Assembly: GCF_000697965.2 (NCBI RefSeq)
Contig: NZ_CP015880.1
Location: 2,542,001 to 2,606,000 of the forward strand
DNA: 64,000 bases
Direction: 5' to 3'
Source: Ensifer adhaerens
Lineage (GTDB): Bacteria; Pseudomonadota; Alphaproteobacteria; Rhizobiales; Rhizobiaceae
The notes below the pieces were generated by a model, which saw nothing but the letters and a program-made list of their open reading frames with translations, was not told the DNA's origin and made no database searches. Within the stretch, counting starts at the first letter, position 1, and each line of letters opens with the position of its first letter. Shown piece after piece: positions 17,547 through 26,958 of this stretch. The position numbers and the translations under genes are program-made.

Positions 17547-17664
17547 GGATCTATCCGTTTCCGCTTGGAGCGCTGCTGCCAACAAGGCGGCTGCGCTCAT
17601 AAATTCGTTTTCTGCCGCATCGGGCAGCGACAGTCCCAGCAGGAACTGTTCCGATTGTACTCGG

Positions 17665-17710
17665 CAATCCCGAACGCAAAACCGCTTAAGCACTTTTGCT
17701 GGAACTGCTT
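17665..17710. repeat. Dispersed palindromic intergenic repeat, copy 1
   Basis: This copy (core GAACGCAAAACCGC, then CACTTTTGCTGGAA) matches copies at 17724, 18783 and, inverted, 59170. It lies between the TPR-protein gene and der. Confidence 0.75.
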
Positions 17711-17723
17711 GCCTTGTCTCTCA

Positions 17724-17769
17724 CAGTTCCGGACGCAAAACCGCTGAGCACTTTTGCTGAAACTGCTTT
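17724..17769. repeat. Dispersed palindromic intergenic repeat, copy 2
   Basis: It repeats copy 1 in the same orientation about 60 bp away (core GGACGCAAAACCGC, CACTTTTGCTGAAA). The ends CAGTTCC and GAAACTG are partly self-complementary, so the RNA can fold into an imperfect hairpin. The rest of the gap from 17547 to 17874 holds no convincing gene. Confidence 0.78.
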
Positions 17770-17874
17770 AAACGCTTTAGCGCACAATCCCAAGGTCGAG
17801 ACCGACATTGGGATCATGCGCTGATTCGAAAGGGTCTTTCACCCTGTGCCCTTCCGGTGGGATGGGCTGTCGTC

Positions 17875-18543
17875 TTATGCCTTGCCGCTCGCGGCGATCA
17901 CGTCGAGCAGCATCTGGGCGCGACCGGTGACGTTGCGCGGGCTCTGCGCATCGTCGACGATCTGCTGGAACCAGGTCTTCGCCTTGGCGTAGTCGCCGGA
18001 CTTGTAGGCAGCGAGGCCAAGGGCTTCACGCGCCGAGTGGCGCATGTTGTTCTGCGGCGTAGCAAGCTGCTCGACCTCGGCCGAAACCTGGTCGTAACCG
18101 CCGGTATCGACGAGCAGGTAGGCTGCACGCAGACGCGCTGCCTCCTGGATAGCTGCCGGGACGCTGCTGTCCTTGCCGATAGCGGAGAAGGCCTTGGCAG
18201 CCGCCTCTGTCTCGCCCTTCTGCGCCTGCAGCGTGGCAGCGCGCAGACGCGCCAGCACCGGATAGGCGCCGTAGCCGTCCTTCTCCAGCGTGTTCAAGGC
18301 GGCGAGCGCCTCGTCCGTCTTGTTTTCCTTGGCGAGGTTCAACGCCTGCAGGAACGCATCGCCCGACTTCGAGGAGGCGCCATCCTGCCAGTAATCGAAG
18401 CCGACCTTGCCGATGGTGCCGAGTACGATAAGCACGGCGATGGCCACGATGACGCCGCCGAAGCGGGCCCAGATGCTCTTCATCTGGTCGGAACGCAGTT
18501 CCTCATTGACCTCGCGGATAAAGCTGTCGTCTTGGTTCGCCAT
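17875..18543 (-). CDS. Membrane-anchored TPR protein (YfgM-like)
   Basis: This 222-residue protein has a short cytoplasmic N-terminus, one transmembrane segment at about residues 26-48, and a periplasmic TPR-like helical region (about 60-215). This is the architecture of YfgM, an accessory of the SecYEG translocon. Genes of this kind usually sit beside der, often with bamB between them; here no bamB is present. The 3' flank carries the repeat pair at 17665-17769. Confidence 0.8.
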   Translation of the reverse strand: MANQDDSFIREVNEELRSDQMKSIWARFGGVIVAIAVLIVLGTIGKVGFDYWQDGASSKSGDAFLQALNLAKENKTDEALAALNTLEKDGYGAYPVLARLRAATLQAQKGETEAAAKAFSAIGKDSSVPAAIQEAARLRAAYLLVDTGGYDQVSAEVEQLATPQNNMRHSAREALGLAAYKSGDYAKAKTWFQQIVDDAQSPRNVTGRAQMLLDVIAASGKA

Positions 18544-18723
18544 CTATTGCCCCGGCCTTGCCTGCACACTGGCCCGTCGCGCCAACGGTCATATGACGAT
18601 CGGCGAAACGGACACTCTCAAACTGTTCGAGCATGCACGAGGGGTCCTTGCCGCACCCGCCGCACTCTCATGGATTTTGCGCCTTCTACCCGATTTTGCG
18701 GCGCTTGTAAGGGGGCCGACGCG

Positions 18724-18771
18724 ATTTAGAGCGCCTATGGCCGACACGAGGCCGACTCCGTCGCTCTAAAT
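18724..18771. repeat. Intergenic inverted repeat with 10-bp perfect arms
   Basis: ATTTAGAGCG at 18724-18733 pairs with CGCTCTAAAT at 18762-18771. The loop contains two GGCCGAC copies. It lies between nnrU-like and the TPR-protein gene, next to repeat copy 3. It may be a hairpin at the 5' side of the TPR gene or part of a mosaic repeat. Confidence 0.6.
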
Positions 18772-18782
18772 TTTCTGTTACT

Positions 18783-18828
18783 GCAATTCCGGACGCAAAA
18801 CCGCGGTGCACTTTTGCTGGAAATTGCA
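18783..18828. repeat. Dispersed palindromic intergenic repeat, copy 3
   Basis: This is the best-preserved copy: ends GCAATTCC and GGAAATTGC are nearly complementary, with the shared core GGACGCAAAACCGC...CACTTTTGCT. It directly abuts the stop codon of the NnrU-like gene, so it may act as its 3' hairpin. Confidence 0.78.
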
Positions 18829-19416
18829 TCAGCCCATGACGACCGGTGCAACGCCGATCAACCATTCGTGCAGCTTCCAGACGAAGAGCACGTAGGCGAC
18901 GAGGCCGATGATGATGGCGAGCACGTCGTTGGAGGCCGATTTGAACACCGGCAGTACGCGTTCGCCTGCCCGCTCGCGGCGTTTCAGCGAGATACGCAGG
19001 ATCACCGCCCAGGCGAGAAACGAGCCGAACAGCAGGACGGAGGACGTCTCGCCGTTGGCGAGCAGATGCGCCAGCGCCCAGACCTTGATCGAAAGCACCT
19101 GAGGATGCTTGACCGCAACCGCGATGCGCCCGGCCGGAAGGAAGCCGGCAGCAAGGAAGATGAAGGCAAAAAGCATCAGAAGCAGTGCGATGTGGCGCAT
19201 GAATACGGGCGGATCGTAGAGCATGCCCGTTTCGCTGCGGGCCTGGCCGAAGCCATAGATGATCAGACAGAGGCCGATGAGGCTGAGGATTGCATAGATC
19301 CCCATCCAGGTGCCCTTGCCGCGGCGCTCGATGACGCCGGCGCGGAAACCGGGCGCGACGACGCGGATGAGATGCAGGCCGAGAAAAAGAAGGATGCCGA
19401 GAACGAGTATCGCCAT
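18829..19416 (-). CDS. NnrU family integral membrane protein
   Basis: This 195-residue membrane protein has about five or six hydrophobic segments and the NnrU motif HPQVLSIKVWALAHLLANG near residues 103-121. NnrU proteins were first linked to nitrite/nitric oxide metabolism in Rhodobacter; related proteins include isomerases of tetrapyrrole or carotenoid metabolism. No denitrification gene is nearby, so the role is open. The stop lies immediately beside repeat copy 3. Confidence 0.85.
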   Translation of the reverse strand: MAILVLGILLFLGLHLIRVVAPGFRAGVIERRGKGTWMGIYAILSLIGLCLIIYGFGQARSETGMLYDPPVFMRHIALLLMLFAFIFLAAGFLPAGRIAVAVKHPQVLSIKVWALAHLLANGETSSVLLFGSFLAWAVILRISLKRRERAGERVLPVFKSASNDVLAIIIGLVAYVLFVWKLHEWLIGVAPVVMG

Positions 19417-19639
19417 GGGGCCACCGCTTTGTTCGAGTATCGGGCAAACTCAGCGCCGCTCGTCGGAAAAGACGGGAGCTGGCCGCTGAAGCGTGTTGAT
19501 TTCCAGTGTATTCGGTTCCCGGACCGATTCCGCCCAGGTTGCTATGGAGTAGCCTTGATGGCGCGTTTTTTCCAGACCGATCAAAGGATTGCCGCATTTT
19601 CGAACCATTTGCGACAAAACCAAAACAGTGCAGTTGATC

Positions 19640-20647
19640 ATGATCCGTATTCCGCTTGCCCTCTCGCTCGCCCTTCTTCCCGCTCTTGCCAGGGCCGAGC
19701 CGGCGTCGCCGGCCACCGCGCCCGCCGGTGACAGGCAGTTGGTGATCGTCTCGTTCGACGGCGCGCATGACAACGCGCTATGGGAAAAAAGCCTGGCGAT
19801 GGCCAAGCGCACCGGTGCGCATTTCACCTATTTCCTCTCCTGCACCTTTCTGATGACCCGGGCGGACGGCAAGACGCTCTACAAGCCGCCGGGCCAGAAG
19901 GCAGGCCGCTCGAATGTCGGCTTCGCGCAGAGCCGTGAAGAGATCGCGGCCCGCGTCGGCCACATCTGGCAGGCCCATCTCGACGGCCACGACATCGCCA
20001 GCCACGCCTGCGGCCACTTCGACGGCAAGGGCTGGAGCAAAGCCGACTGGCAAAGCGAGTTTTCGACCTTCAACGCGGCGCTCAAGGACGCCTGGAAGAA
20101 GGCGGACAAGCCCGAGGCCGAGCCGGCCGGCTGGGCCGAATTCGCCGCAACCGGGATCAAGGGATTCCGCGCGCCCTATCTGTCGCTGAGCGACGGCCTG
20201 CTGCCGGCACTCAAGGCGGACAACTTCACCTATGACGCAAGCCTGGTGACCAAGGGTCCGGGCTGGCCGACGACAAAGGATGGCCTGCCGCGTTTCGGAC
20301 TGCCGCTGATCCCCGAAGGGCCGTCGCAGCGCCCTGTCATCGGCATGGACTACAATCTCTTCGTCCGCCACTCCATGGGTGTGGAGAACAAGAAGGACAG
20401 CGCCCGCTTCGAGGAGCGCACCTACGAGGCCTACAGGAAAGCCTTCGACCGGGAATATGCGGGCGACCGCATCCCACTGCAGCTCGGCTTCCATTTCGTC
20501 GAAATGAACGGCGGCGCCTACTGGCGCGCGCTCGATCGGCTGCTGGGCGAAGTCTGCGGCAAGCCCGACGTCGCCTGCGTCAGCTACGCCCAGGCGCTGC
20601 CGCTGATCGAGCAGGCAAAAAAGAAGGCGGGTCGAACCGCCTTCTGA
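19640..20647 (+). CDS. Exported polysaccharide deacetylase family protein
   Basis: This 335-residue protein has a signal peptide (about 1-19, MIRIPLALSLALLPALARA) and a NodB-like fold. The first metal/base motif is IVSFDGAHDN, and the paired histidines are in ASHACGHFDG. A later region GFRAPYLSLSDGLLP corresponds to motif 3. Family members remove N- or O-acetyl groups from cell-surface or host glycans. The frame opens at 19589, but ATG 19640 begins the signal peptide. It converges on bacA. Confidence 0.82.
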   Translation: MIRIPLALSLALLPALARAEPASPATAPAGDRQLVIVSFDGAHDNALWEKSLAMAKRTGAHFTYFLSCTFLMTRADGKTLYKPPGQKAGRSNVGFAQSREEIAARVGHIWQAHLDGHDIASHACGHFDGKGWSKADWQSEFSTFNAALKDAWKKADKPEAEPAGWAEFAATGIKGFRAPYLSLSDGLLPALKADNFTYDASLVTKGPGWPTTKDGLPRFGLPLIPEGPSQRPVIGMDYNLFVRHSMGVENKKDSARFEERTYEAYRKAFDREYAGDRIPLQLGFHFVEMNGGAYWRALDRLLGEVCGKPDVACVSYAQALPLIEQAKKKAGRTAF

Positions 20648-20657
20648 TTGGCTTTTT
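20622..20657 (+). terminator. Terminator overlapping the deacetylase stop codon
   Basis: Stem AGAAGGCGG / CCGCCTTCT with a 6-nt loop is followed by GATTGGCTTTTTT. The stem includes the last codons of the deacetylase gene. Confidence 0.7.
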
Positions 20658-20666
20658 TCGCTCGCC

Positions 20667-21926
20667 TCAGGCCAGCTCTTCGTTGCCGCCAACCGCAATG
20701 AACTTCTGGTCGATGTGCGGCAGCGGCTCGTCATCGATTGCCGCTTCGAATGCGCGCAGGCGCTTGTAGATCGACAACAGTTCGACGATCGTCGGCCAGG
20801 ACGAAACTAGGTACTGAAATGACGACGACACCTGCCCGAAAGCATTCGAGATCTGGTTCAACGCACCAAGCGCAACCTTGCCGGCGATGATCGAAGGCAC
20901 GATGATCACCAGCGAAAAGATACCATTGATCTGCAAATAGAAAATGCGGGCAACGTTGAAGTACAAATAGTGGAAATAGAGCCGGAAGTAGTTCCGGCGA
21001 ACGTTATCGAAGAGATCGGCGACCGTCGGCGGTTGGGCGCGATCAGCATGGTCCTCACCATAAACCAGCTCTTTGCGGTAGGCAGCTTCCACGCGCTGGT
21101 TGCGGAACTCGAGGCCCGGCAGCTTGATACCAACGAGAGCCAGGAACACCGTACCGAACAGCGACCAAAGTATAGCGGACGTAACGAGCGGATACGGGAT
21201 GACGCCAATGAGCGGCAATTCGGTGACGTGCGACTCGAGCCGGATCAAGACCGGCATGAACGCTATCAACGTCATCACACTATCGATCAGGCTAACGCCA
21301 AGCCCTTCCACTGTAGTGGAAAAGCGCATCGTGTCTTCCTGCACGCGCTGCGAGGCCCCTTCGATATGGCGCAGCTTGTCCCAGTTGGCCATGTAGTATT
21401 CGTTCATCGCTGTTCGCCAACGGAAGATGTAGTGACTGACGAAAAAGCGTGTGATGACCCCGACCGCGACCGCGACCATGGCGATGCCGAGAAAGACGGA
21501 GATTTCTCCGTAGACTTCCGCTGCAGGAACCACCTTGGTCTTCGCAATGATTGCCTGGATCATATCCCAGAACGGGCCGTACCAGTTGTTGATTGCGACG
21601 CTGACCTGCACCTGAAAATAGGTGACGAAGAGGATGAGTGCCGAGCCGAGGATCGACCAGTTCTGCCAACGGTGCGGCGAGTAGACGTACCAGAAAGCGG
21701 CAAACAGCCCGACGACAAGCGCGAAATAGAGGTAGAACCAGATGAAGGCCGGCGACCAGAAGGCAGAGATGCCGGTGATCGGCGGCGCATCCGCGGCCAA
21801 AGGCGGCATTCCGAAGACGGCACCCAGCTGTTCGCCACCGCCATACCAGAAGGCTACGGCAACCAGCGACCAGACGACAAAAGATATGAAGAAGAGCTTC
21901 GGCTTCGGAAAGAAGGATAGGAACAA
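20667..21926 (-). CDS. bacA: Peptide antibiotic transporter BacA (SbmA/BacA family)
   Basis: This 419-residue inner-membrane protein imports peptides using the proton gradient. In S. meliloti it is essential for bacteroid survival against plant NCR peptides and also affects very-long-chain fatty acid modification of lipid A. It matches E. coli SbmA along its length, e.g. [30 protein letters not shown] and [20 protein letters not shown]. The TTG at 21926 gives [12 protein letters not shown], the same start as SbmA. An in-frame TTG at 21959 after GGGAGG is an alternative; the first ATG at 22007 looks too far upstream. Confidence 0.94.
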   Translation of the reverse strand: MFLSFFPKPKLFFISFVVWSLVAVAFWYGGGEQLGAVFGMPPLAADAPPITGISAFWSPAFIWFYLYFALVVGLFAAFWYVYSPHRWQNWSILGSALILFVTYFQVQVSVAINNWYGPFWDMIQAIIAKTKVVPAAEVYGEISVFLGIAMVAVAVGVITRFFVSHYIFRWRTAMNEYYMANWDKLRHIEGASQRVQEDTMRFSTTVEGLGVSLIDSVMTLIAFMPVLIRLESHVTELPLIGVIPYPLVTSAILWSLFGTVFLALVGIKLPGLEFRNQRVEAAYRKELVYGEDHADRAQPPTVADLFDNVRRNYFRLYFHYLYFNVARIFYLQINGIFSLVIIVPSIIAGKVALGALNQISNAFGQVSSSFQYLVSSWPTIVELLSIYKRLRAFEAAIDDEPLPHIDQKFIAVGGNEELA

Positions 21927-22080
21927 GTGCGGCACTCTCGTTTCGGTGGAGACGAACAACTCGCCTCCCGAAGCGCCGAAACTAGGGCAAAGCGCCGTCG
22001 TCAACAATCGGGTAATGTAAACGTTACTGTTATTTCATCCAGGCGCGCGCCGGTGCCGGAGGGTCTTTTTTCGCCGCTGC

Positions 22081-23280
22081 TCAGGCCCTCAATGCCTGTG
22101 AAATCCGCTTCAGCTCGACGACGATGACCCCACCGCACAGGAAAAGAACGGCAGCCGCGATCAAGGTTGGTGCGGCGAAGCTGCCGGTGCGCTCCGCAAG
22201 CCAGCCGGCGACCAGCGGACCGACGATTTGCCCAATACCGAAAGCAGCCGTCATCAACGCAAGCGCCTTGCGCGGGCTCTCGGGCGCCAGCTTCCGGCCG
22301 ATCTGCAGGCCATAAGCAGTGATCATCATGAAGGTTGCGCCGAGCATCAGGCCGCCGGCAAGCGGCGCATAGGGCAAAGGCAGGCTGACCGTCAGCACCA
22401 GCCCGACCGCCTCGACCAGAAGGCCGATCGCGTAGACACCGGCAAGACCGAAGCGCGGCACGGCAAAGCGCCAGAGATAGACGGAGAGCGCTGCGGCAAG
22501 CCCCGTTAGCAGCCAGGCGAGAAATTCGATGCTGTGGCCGCCGCTCGGATCGCGCGCCATGGTGACGAGGAAGGTTGCGGTGATCACGTAGCCGAAGCCG
22601 AAGAGCGCATAGGTGAACGTCACTACGGTCAGCGGCCGCGTCCAGCGCAGCGGCCTTTCGCGCACCGGACCAGAACCGGACGACGGAACGCCGGGAAGAA
22701 GTGCGGCAACGACGATCGTCCCGACCAATCCGACCAGCGCGCCGGTAAACCAGTCGCCCATGGAGGTCGTCAGGCCGGCGTGACCCGCGATCGGGTTCGC
22801 CCAGACGCAAAGCGATGAAAACGCGATACCGAGGCCGACGCCGCCAAAGTGAACGGCCGGCACGTGTTCCGAGCGCGCGAGCACGCCATGGCCGAGCACG
22901 ATGCCGGAGATGAAGATCATCGCAAAGGCGCTGGCAAGGCCGGCGAGGAAACGGATCAGCGCCAGCACGACGACGGAGGACGAGAGGCCCATGGCCGCCA
23001 GCAGAGCCGTCGTGGCGACGAGCGACAGCAGACCGATCCGCCGCTCGTGCCCATGGGCCCAGCCATAGGCCGCAAGAATGGCGCCGGCGAGATAGCCGAC
23101 GAAATTGGCCGAGGCGATGAGCCCGGCATCACCCGGCGACAGGCCGAGATCCACCATCATCGCCGGCAGGATCGGCGTATAGGAGAAGCGTCCGAAGCCC
23201 ATGGCGACGGCCATGGCGATGGCGCCGGCGGTTGCCGTGGCGGAGATGTTGGTCTGCAGCGGTCGGTCGAGCGTGGTCAT
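22081..23280 (-). CDS. MFS transporter, YbfB/YjiJ type
   Basis: This 399-residue protein has twelve predicted hydrophobic segments. The N-terminal helix GFGRFSYTPILPAMM is typical of the YbfB/YjiJ group. Basic loops follow helices 2 (AHGHERR) and 8. The substrate is unknown. It lies behind bacA on the same strand; the roughly 150-bp gap and different family give no firm operon link. Confidence 0.82.
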   Translation of the reverse strand: MTTLDRPLQTNISATATAGAIAMAVAMGFGRFSYTPILPAMMVDLGLSPGDAGLIASANFVGYLAGAILAAYGWAHGHERRIGLLSLVATTALLAAMGLSSSVVVLALIRFLAGLASAFAMIFISGIVLGHGVLARSEHVPAVHFGGVGLGIAFSSLCVWANPIAGHAGLTTSMGDWFTGALVGLVGTIVVAALLPGVPSSGSGPVRERPLRWTRPLTVVTFTYALFGFGYVITATFLVTMARDPSGGHSIEFLAWLLTGLAAALSVYLWRFAVPRFGLAGVYAIGLLVEAVGLVLTVSLPLPYAPLAGGLMLGATFMMITAYGLQIGRKLAPESPRKALALMTAAFGIGQIVGPLVAGWLAERTGSFAAPTLIAAAVLFLCGGVIVVELKRISQALRA

Positions 23281-23494
23281 ATCATTTTATTGCGCCGCAA
23301 CACGACGCACGACAAACGACAATAATTGAAGGATCTATTGAAGAAATCGAACGATCGCCGATTTCAATGGCTTAGACCAATCGCCTAAAAGGTGAGGTGC
23401 ACCACATCACGGCGGCAGATCATGCATCGCGGCGATGGAGCAAAAAATCGTCTGGAGGACGACGGAGGCTGCAGGCCGCCGCCGTATCCCTGGG

Positions 23495-24244
23495 TCAGCC
23501 CGGTAGTGTCACCACCAGCGGCCCGCCGCGGGTGACGACAACTGTGTGCTCATACTGCACCGTCGGCGCGCGCGGGTCGCTGTAGAGCGTCCAGTCGTCG
23601 TTGCCGCCCTCGGCCCATTGCGCGCCCATCGACAGGAAGGGTTCGACGGTGAAGACCATGCCGTCGGTCATCCGGCGACGTTCGCGCGGATCCGGCCAGG
23701 TGGCGATCTCGGTCGGCTCCTCGTGCAGCGAGCGGCCGATGCCGTGGCTGGCGAGATTGGTGACAAGCGAATAGCGGTTCTTGCGGGCGAAGTCGCCGAT
23801 CGCGTTGCCGATGGCAGCCAGCGGCTGGTCGGGGCGCACCTGCTTGAGGCCCACCCACATCGCCCGCTTGCCATCGCGGCAGAGCCGGTCGATCGCGGCC
23901 GTGACCGGCGGTACCGGGAACGAGGCGCCGGTATCGGCAAAGATGCCGTCCTTTTCGGCCGAGACGTCGATGTTGACGAGATCGCCGGCCTTGATCACGC
24001 GGTTGCCGGGAATGCCGTGGGCGATTTCCTCGTTGACGCTGATGCATGTGGCACCAGGAAACTGGTAGCAGAGTTCGGGCGCCGAGCGTGCGCCGGCCTC
24101 TTCCAGTACCTTGCGGCCGATCGCATCGAGTTCCGCAGTGGTAATGCCGGGCTCGAGCGCCTCGCCCATCGTCTGCAGGGCATTGGCGCAGATGCGGCCG
24201 ATTTCCTTCAGCCGCAGCAGATCTTCTTCGTTGTTGAGGGTCAT
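23495..24244 (-). CDS. map: Type I methionine aminopeptidase
   Basis: This 249-residue enzyme removes the initiator Met from new proteins. The pita-bread metal ligands are visible: two Asp in NIDVSAEKDGIFADTG, His in NLASHGIGRSLHEEP, Glu in FTVEPFLS and Glu in VQYEHTVVV. It lacks the N-terminal zinc-finger extension. The start is ATG 24244 (MTLNNEEDLL); an ATG at 24283 is in frame but outside family homology. It may be a second, non-housekeeping paralogue. Confidence 0.9.
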   Translation of the reverse strand: MTLNNEEDLLRLKEIGRICANALQTMGEALEPGITTAELDAIGRKVLEEAGARSAPELCYQFPGATCISVNEEIAHGIPGNRVIKAGDLVNIDVSAEKDGIFADTGASFPVPPVTAAIDRLCRDGKRAMWVGLKQVRPDQPLAAIGNAIGDFARKNRYSLVTNLASHGIGRSLHEEPTEIATWPDPRERRRMTDGMVFTVEPFLSMGAQWAEGGNDDWTLYSDPRAPTVQYEHTVVVTRGGPLVVTLPG

Positions 24245-24306
24245 CCGTGTCTCGCTTTCGCGCTCACATGTAGCGTGTCGCAACGCGTTATGCCAGCGTC
24301 GAGCGG

Positions 24307-24339
24307 GACGACCGGAGCCGGGCCCCAGCCCCGGTCGTC
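24307..24339. terminator. Inverted repeat downstream of the LLM oxidoreductase gene
   Basis: GACGACCGG and CCGGTCGTC form a perfect 9-bp stem around a GC-rich 15-nt loop, just after the LLM gene stop on the minus strand. There is no T run. Confidence 0.45.
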
Positions 24340-24345
24340 GAATGG

Positions 24346-25404
24346 TCAGACGGAGGCCGCCGCTGCTGCCCTTTCCTCGGCCAACGCCTGGCGCACGAGC
24401 GGCGCCACCCTGGTGCCGTAGAGTTCGATGCCGCGCATGATCTGGTCGTGCGGCATCGGACCGATCGCCATCTGCAGCAGGAAGCGATCGTTACGGAACA
24501 GCTTCCAGTTCTCGACGATCTTCTCGGCCACCGTTTCCGGATCACCGAGGAAGAGGTTGCCGGAGGGGCTGCGCGCCTGGTCGAAATGCGCCCGGTTCGT
24601 CGGTCCCCAGCCGCGCTCGCGGCCGATGCGGTTCATCACTTCCGCCTGCGGCCCGTAGAACTGGTCGGCGGCAAGATCGGTCGTATCGGCGATGAAGCCG
24701 TGCACGTTGATGCTGGTCTTCAGCCTGGCGGCGTCCTGGCCGGCACGCCGGGCCGCCTCGCGGTAGAGATCGAACAGCGGCGCAAACCGGCGCGGCTCTC
24801 CGCCGATGATCGCAAGCGCCACCGGCAGGCCGAGCGCACCCGCGCGGGCCACCGATTGCGGCGTGCCGCCTACGGCGATCCAGAGCGGCAGCACCTCCTG
24901 CAGCGGCCGCGGATAGACGCCGCGATCATGGATCGCCGGCCGCATCTCGCCGGCCCACGAGACCTTTTCGCTTTCGCGCAGCGCCATCAGGAGGTCGAGC
25001 TTTTCGGCAAAGAGCTGGTCGTAGTCATCGAGCGACTGGCCGAAGAGCGGGAAGGATTCGATGAACGACCCGCGACCGGCCATGATCTCGGCGCGGCCGC
25101 CCGAGATCAGATCAAGGGTCGAGAATTGCTGGAAGACGCGTACGGGATCGTCCGAGCTCAACACCGTGACGGCACTGGTCAGCCGGATATTCTTCGTTTT
25201 TGCCGCTGCGGCCGCGAGGATGACCGCCGGCGCGGAGGCCGCGTAGTCAGGCCGATGGTGTTCGCCGAGCCCGAAAACATCGAGGCCAACCTGATCTGCA
25301 AGCTCGATTTCCTCGAGAAGGTTCTTGAGGCGACGCTGGCCCTCCATGCCCTTGTGATCCGCGTTCGGATCGACATCCGCAAATGTGTAAAGCCCGAGTT
25401 CCAT
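24346..25404 (-). CDS. LLM-class flavin-dependent oxidoreductase (luciferase-like)
   Basis: This 352-residue bacterial-luciferase-fold monooxygenase resembles the group annotated as Atu2307/SP_0267 family. Family segments are [30 protein letters not shown] and [15 protein letters not shown]. Such enzymes use FMNH2 to oxidise small molecules; the substrate is not predictable. ATG 25404 starts the homology, although the frame is open to 25734. It follows the TetR regulator by about 106 bp on the same strand and could be its target or merely downstream. Confidence 0.85.
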   Translation of the reverse strand: MELGLYTFADVDPNADHKGMEGQRRLKNLLEEIELADQVGLDVFGLGEHHRPDYAASAPAVILAAAAAKTKNIRLTSAVTVLSSDDPVRVFQQFSTLDLISGGRAEIMAGRGSFIESFPLFGQSLDDYDQLFAEKLDLLMALRESEKVSWAGEMRPAIHDRGVYPRPLQEVLPLWIAVGGTPQSVARAGALGLPVALAIIGGEPRRFAPLFDLYREAARRAGQDAARLKTSINVHGFIADTTDLAADQFYGPQAEVMNRIGRERGWGPTNRAHFDQARSPSGNLFLGDPETVAEKIVENWKLFRNDRFLLQMAIGPMPHDQIMRGIELYGTRVAPLVRQALAEERAAAAASV

Positions 25405-25510
25405 GAGGTCTGTCCTTTTTCTGTTTGCACAACAGATAGTTGGCGCACACATGAGCAGCAAATGCGCATCCGGGAAACGCTGTGTTTCCCGGATGCATAC
25501 GAACGAGACC

Positions 25511-26206
25511 TTACCCTCTCGGTAGACCGTCAAGCAGGACGTCGAGGCCCTTCCGGAACGTGCCATCCCAATCGCTGTCCAGGAGCAGGCGCGTGCGCTC
25601 GATCGTCGGGTAGCGTTCGCTGAGCGCCGAGAGGCGCTTCTGTCCGGCAGCCTGGTCGGCGTGCGAAAGCGCGAAGCTCGCCCGGGTGACGGTGGCGCCG
25701 AGCACGTAGTTCCAGAGCGACCAGATCGCGACATTCATGTCCGCGTCGGCAACGCCGGCTCTCGACAGCACCTCGCTCATGGTTTCCAGGCGGCCGAGTA
25801 CATTCGCGCCGAGCGCCCGGCGCGGCAGCAGCGACGCCGACCAGGGATGGCGCAGCATGATTGCGCGCCAGTCTTCGAGCATGTGAACCACATCCCTGCG
25901 CCAGTCCTCGGGCTCGATCCTTTGCGGGGGGGCGCGATAGGCAAACACCGCATCGAGCGCCAGGTCGAAAACCTCCTCCTTGTTGGCGACATGCCAATAG
26001 AGGCTCATGACGCCCGCACCGAGACGGTCGGCGAGACGGCGCATCTTCAAGCCGTCGATACCCTCGGCGTCCAGCAATTCGACCGCAGTCGCCACGATGC
26101 GCTCCAGAGACAGGGACGGCTCGCCGCCCGGCTTCTTCCCGGCCTGGGCTGCCGACTCTATCCGCTGGGAGCGTTTGCCCTGCCCGCCGTTCCCTTTCGC
26201 CGCCAT
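25511..26206 (-). CDS. TetR family transcriptional regulator with tetracycline-repressor-type C-terminal domain
   Basis: This 231-residue repressor has a basic N-terminal tail (about 1-28), an HTH region (about 32-80, containing [21 protein letters not shown]) and a C-terminal ligand-binding domain of the TetR/ActII type ([21 protein letters not shown]). It is divergent from the RidA-like gene, and the gap contains a 52-bp nested palindrome that is its likely operator, so it probably represses both itself and the RidA-like gene. The inducer is unknown. Confidence 0.88.
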   Translation of the reverse strand: MAAKGNGGQGKRSQRIESAAQAGKKPGGEPSLSLERIVATAVELLDAEGIDGLKMRRLADRLGAGVMSLYWHVANKEEVFDLALDAVFAYRAPPQRIEPEDWRRDVVHMLEDWRAIMLRHPWSASLLPRRALGANVLGRLETMSEVLSRAGVADADMNVAIWSLWNYVLGATVTRASFALSHADQAAGQKRLSALSERYPTIERTRLLLDSDWDGTFRKGLDVLLDGLPRG

Positions 26207-26271
26207 GCGTCTTCCTTGCTGATTGGAGTGTCGATTTACGCCGACAACGCGCCGGATGTCGATCCTGAACG

Positions 26272-26323
26272 ATTGACTCGTACGGCGTACGATGTAAATG
26301 AGTCGTACGCTGTACGAGTCAAT
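26272..26323. promoter_or_regulatory. Nested palindromic operator and divergent promoters between tetR-like and ridA-like genes
   Basis: Two 15-bp near-palindromes, TCGTACGGCGTACGA (26278-26292) and TCGTACGCTGTACGA (26303-26317), are 25 bp centre to centre. They sit in a larger perfect inverted repeat with arms ATTGACTCGTAC and GTACGAGTCAAT. Each arm contains TTGACT, a -35-like box facing inwards, with the shared AT-rich centre TAAATG in the -10 position for both directions. A TetR dimer pair here would shut both promoters. Confidence 0.82.
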
Positions 26324-26402
26324 AGCAAGAGCGTCGGCGAAAGGTCAAACCTGCAGGCCTGCAAGCGGCATCGCGCGCAGACCTCGGAGACGAGAGAACA
26401 CC

Positions 26403-26891
26403 ATGTCACGCGCAATCAGACATCTCATGATCGGAGGACTCATCATCATGACTACGGGCGTTTCCACGGCGGCCACCGCGAGCGAGCAGGCGGCCAAGCT
26501 GACGGTCGTCAACCCCAAGAACCTCTACGACCCGACGCCGCATGGCTATAGCACCGCGGTGATCGTGCCTGCCGGGGCACGGGTGGCCTACATTTCAGGA
26601 CAGGGCGGCCAGGATAGCACCGGCGGCCTGTCTCCCGACTTCGCGGTTCAGGTCAAGCAGGCCTATGCCAATCTGGGCGCAGCGCTCGAGGGGCTCGGCG
26701 CAAGGCCGGACCAGGTCGCCAAGCTCACCATCTTCGTGGTCGACCACGACATGTCCAAGCTCGAGGTCCTGACCGGCAGCGTCAAGGAAATGTTCGGCGC
26801 GACGCTGCCGGCGCAGACACTGGTACCCGTGCCCAAGCTGGCGGTCGACGGCATGCTGTTCGAGGTGGAAGCGGTCGCTGTCATCGACTGA
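26403..26891 (+). CDS. Exported RidA/YjgF/UK114 family protein
   Basis: This 162-residue protein carries an N-terminal signal peptide (about 1-27, ending STAATA) before a RidA-like trimeric fold (about 34-160). Cytoplasmic RidA deaminates reactive enamine/imine intermediates. The usual active-site Arg is not evident in the C-terminal region VPVPKLAVDGMLFEVEAVAV, so activity may differ. ATG 26403 follows GAGAG. Export is unusual for the family. Expression is probably controlled by the divergent TetR regulator. Confidence 0.82.
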   Translation: MSRAIRHLMIGGLIIMTTGVSTAATASEQAAKLTVVNPKNLYDPTPHGYSTAVIVPAGARVAYISGQGGQDSTGGLSPDFAVQVKQAYANLGAALEGLGARPDQVAKLTIFVVDHDMSKLEVLTGSVKEMFGATLPAQTLVPVPKLAVDGMLFEVEAVAVID

Positions 26892-26958
26892 CGGCGGCCC
26901 GGTTTGCGGCACCGCGCGTCGGCCCGGAAGGCAGAGTATGGTCGGGAGAAACGGACGC

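Noticed and set aside
17547..17874. Repeat pair considered as the start of a CRISPR array
   Set aside because: Only two copies lie here, they are palindromic, and other copies are dispersed in single form, so they are intergenic repeats.
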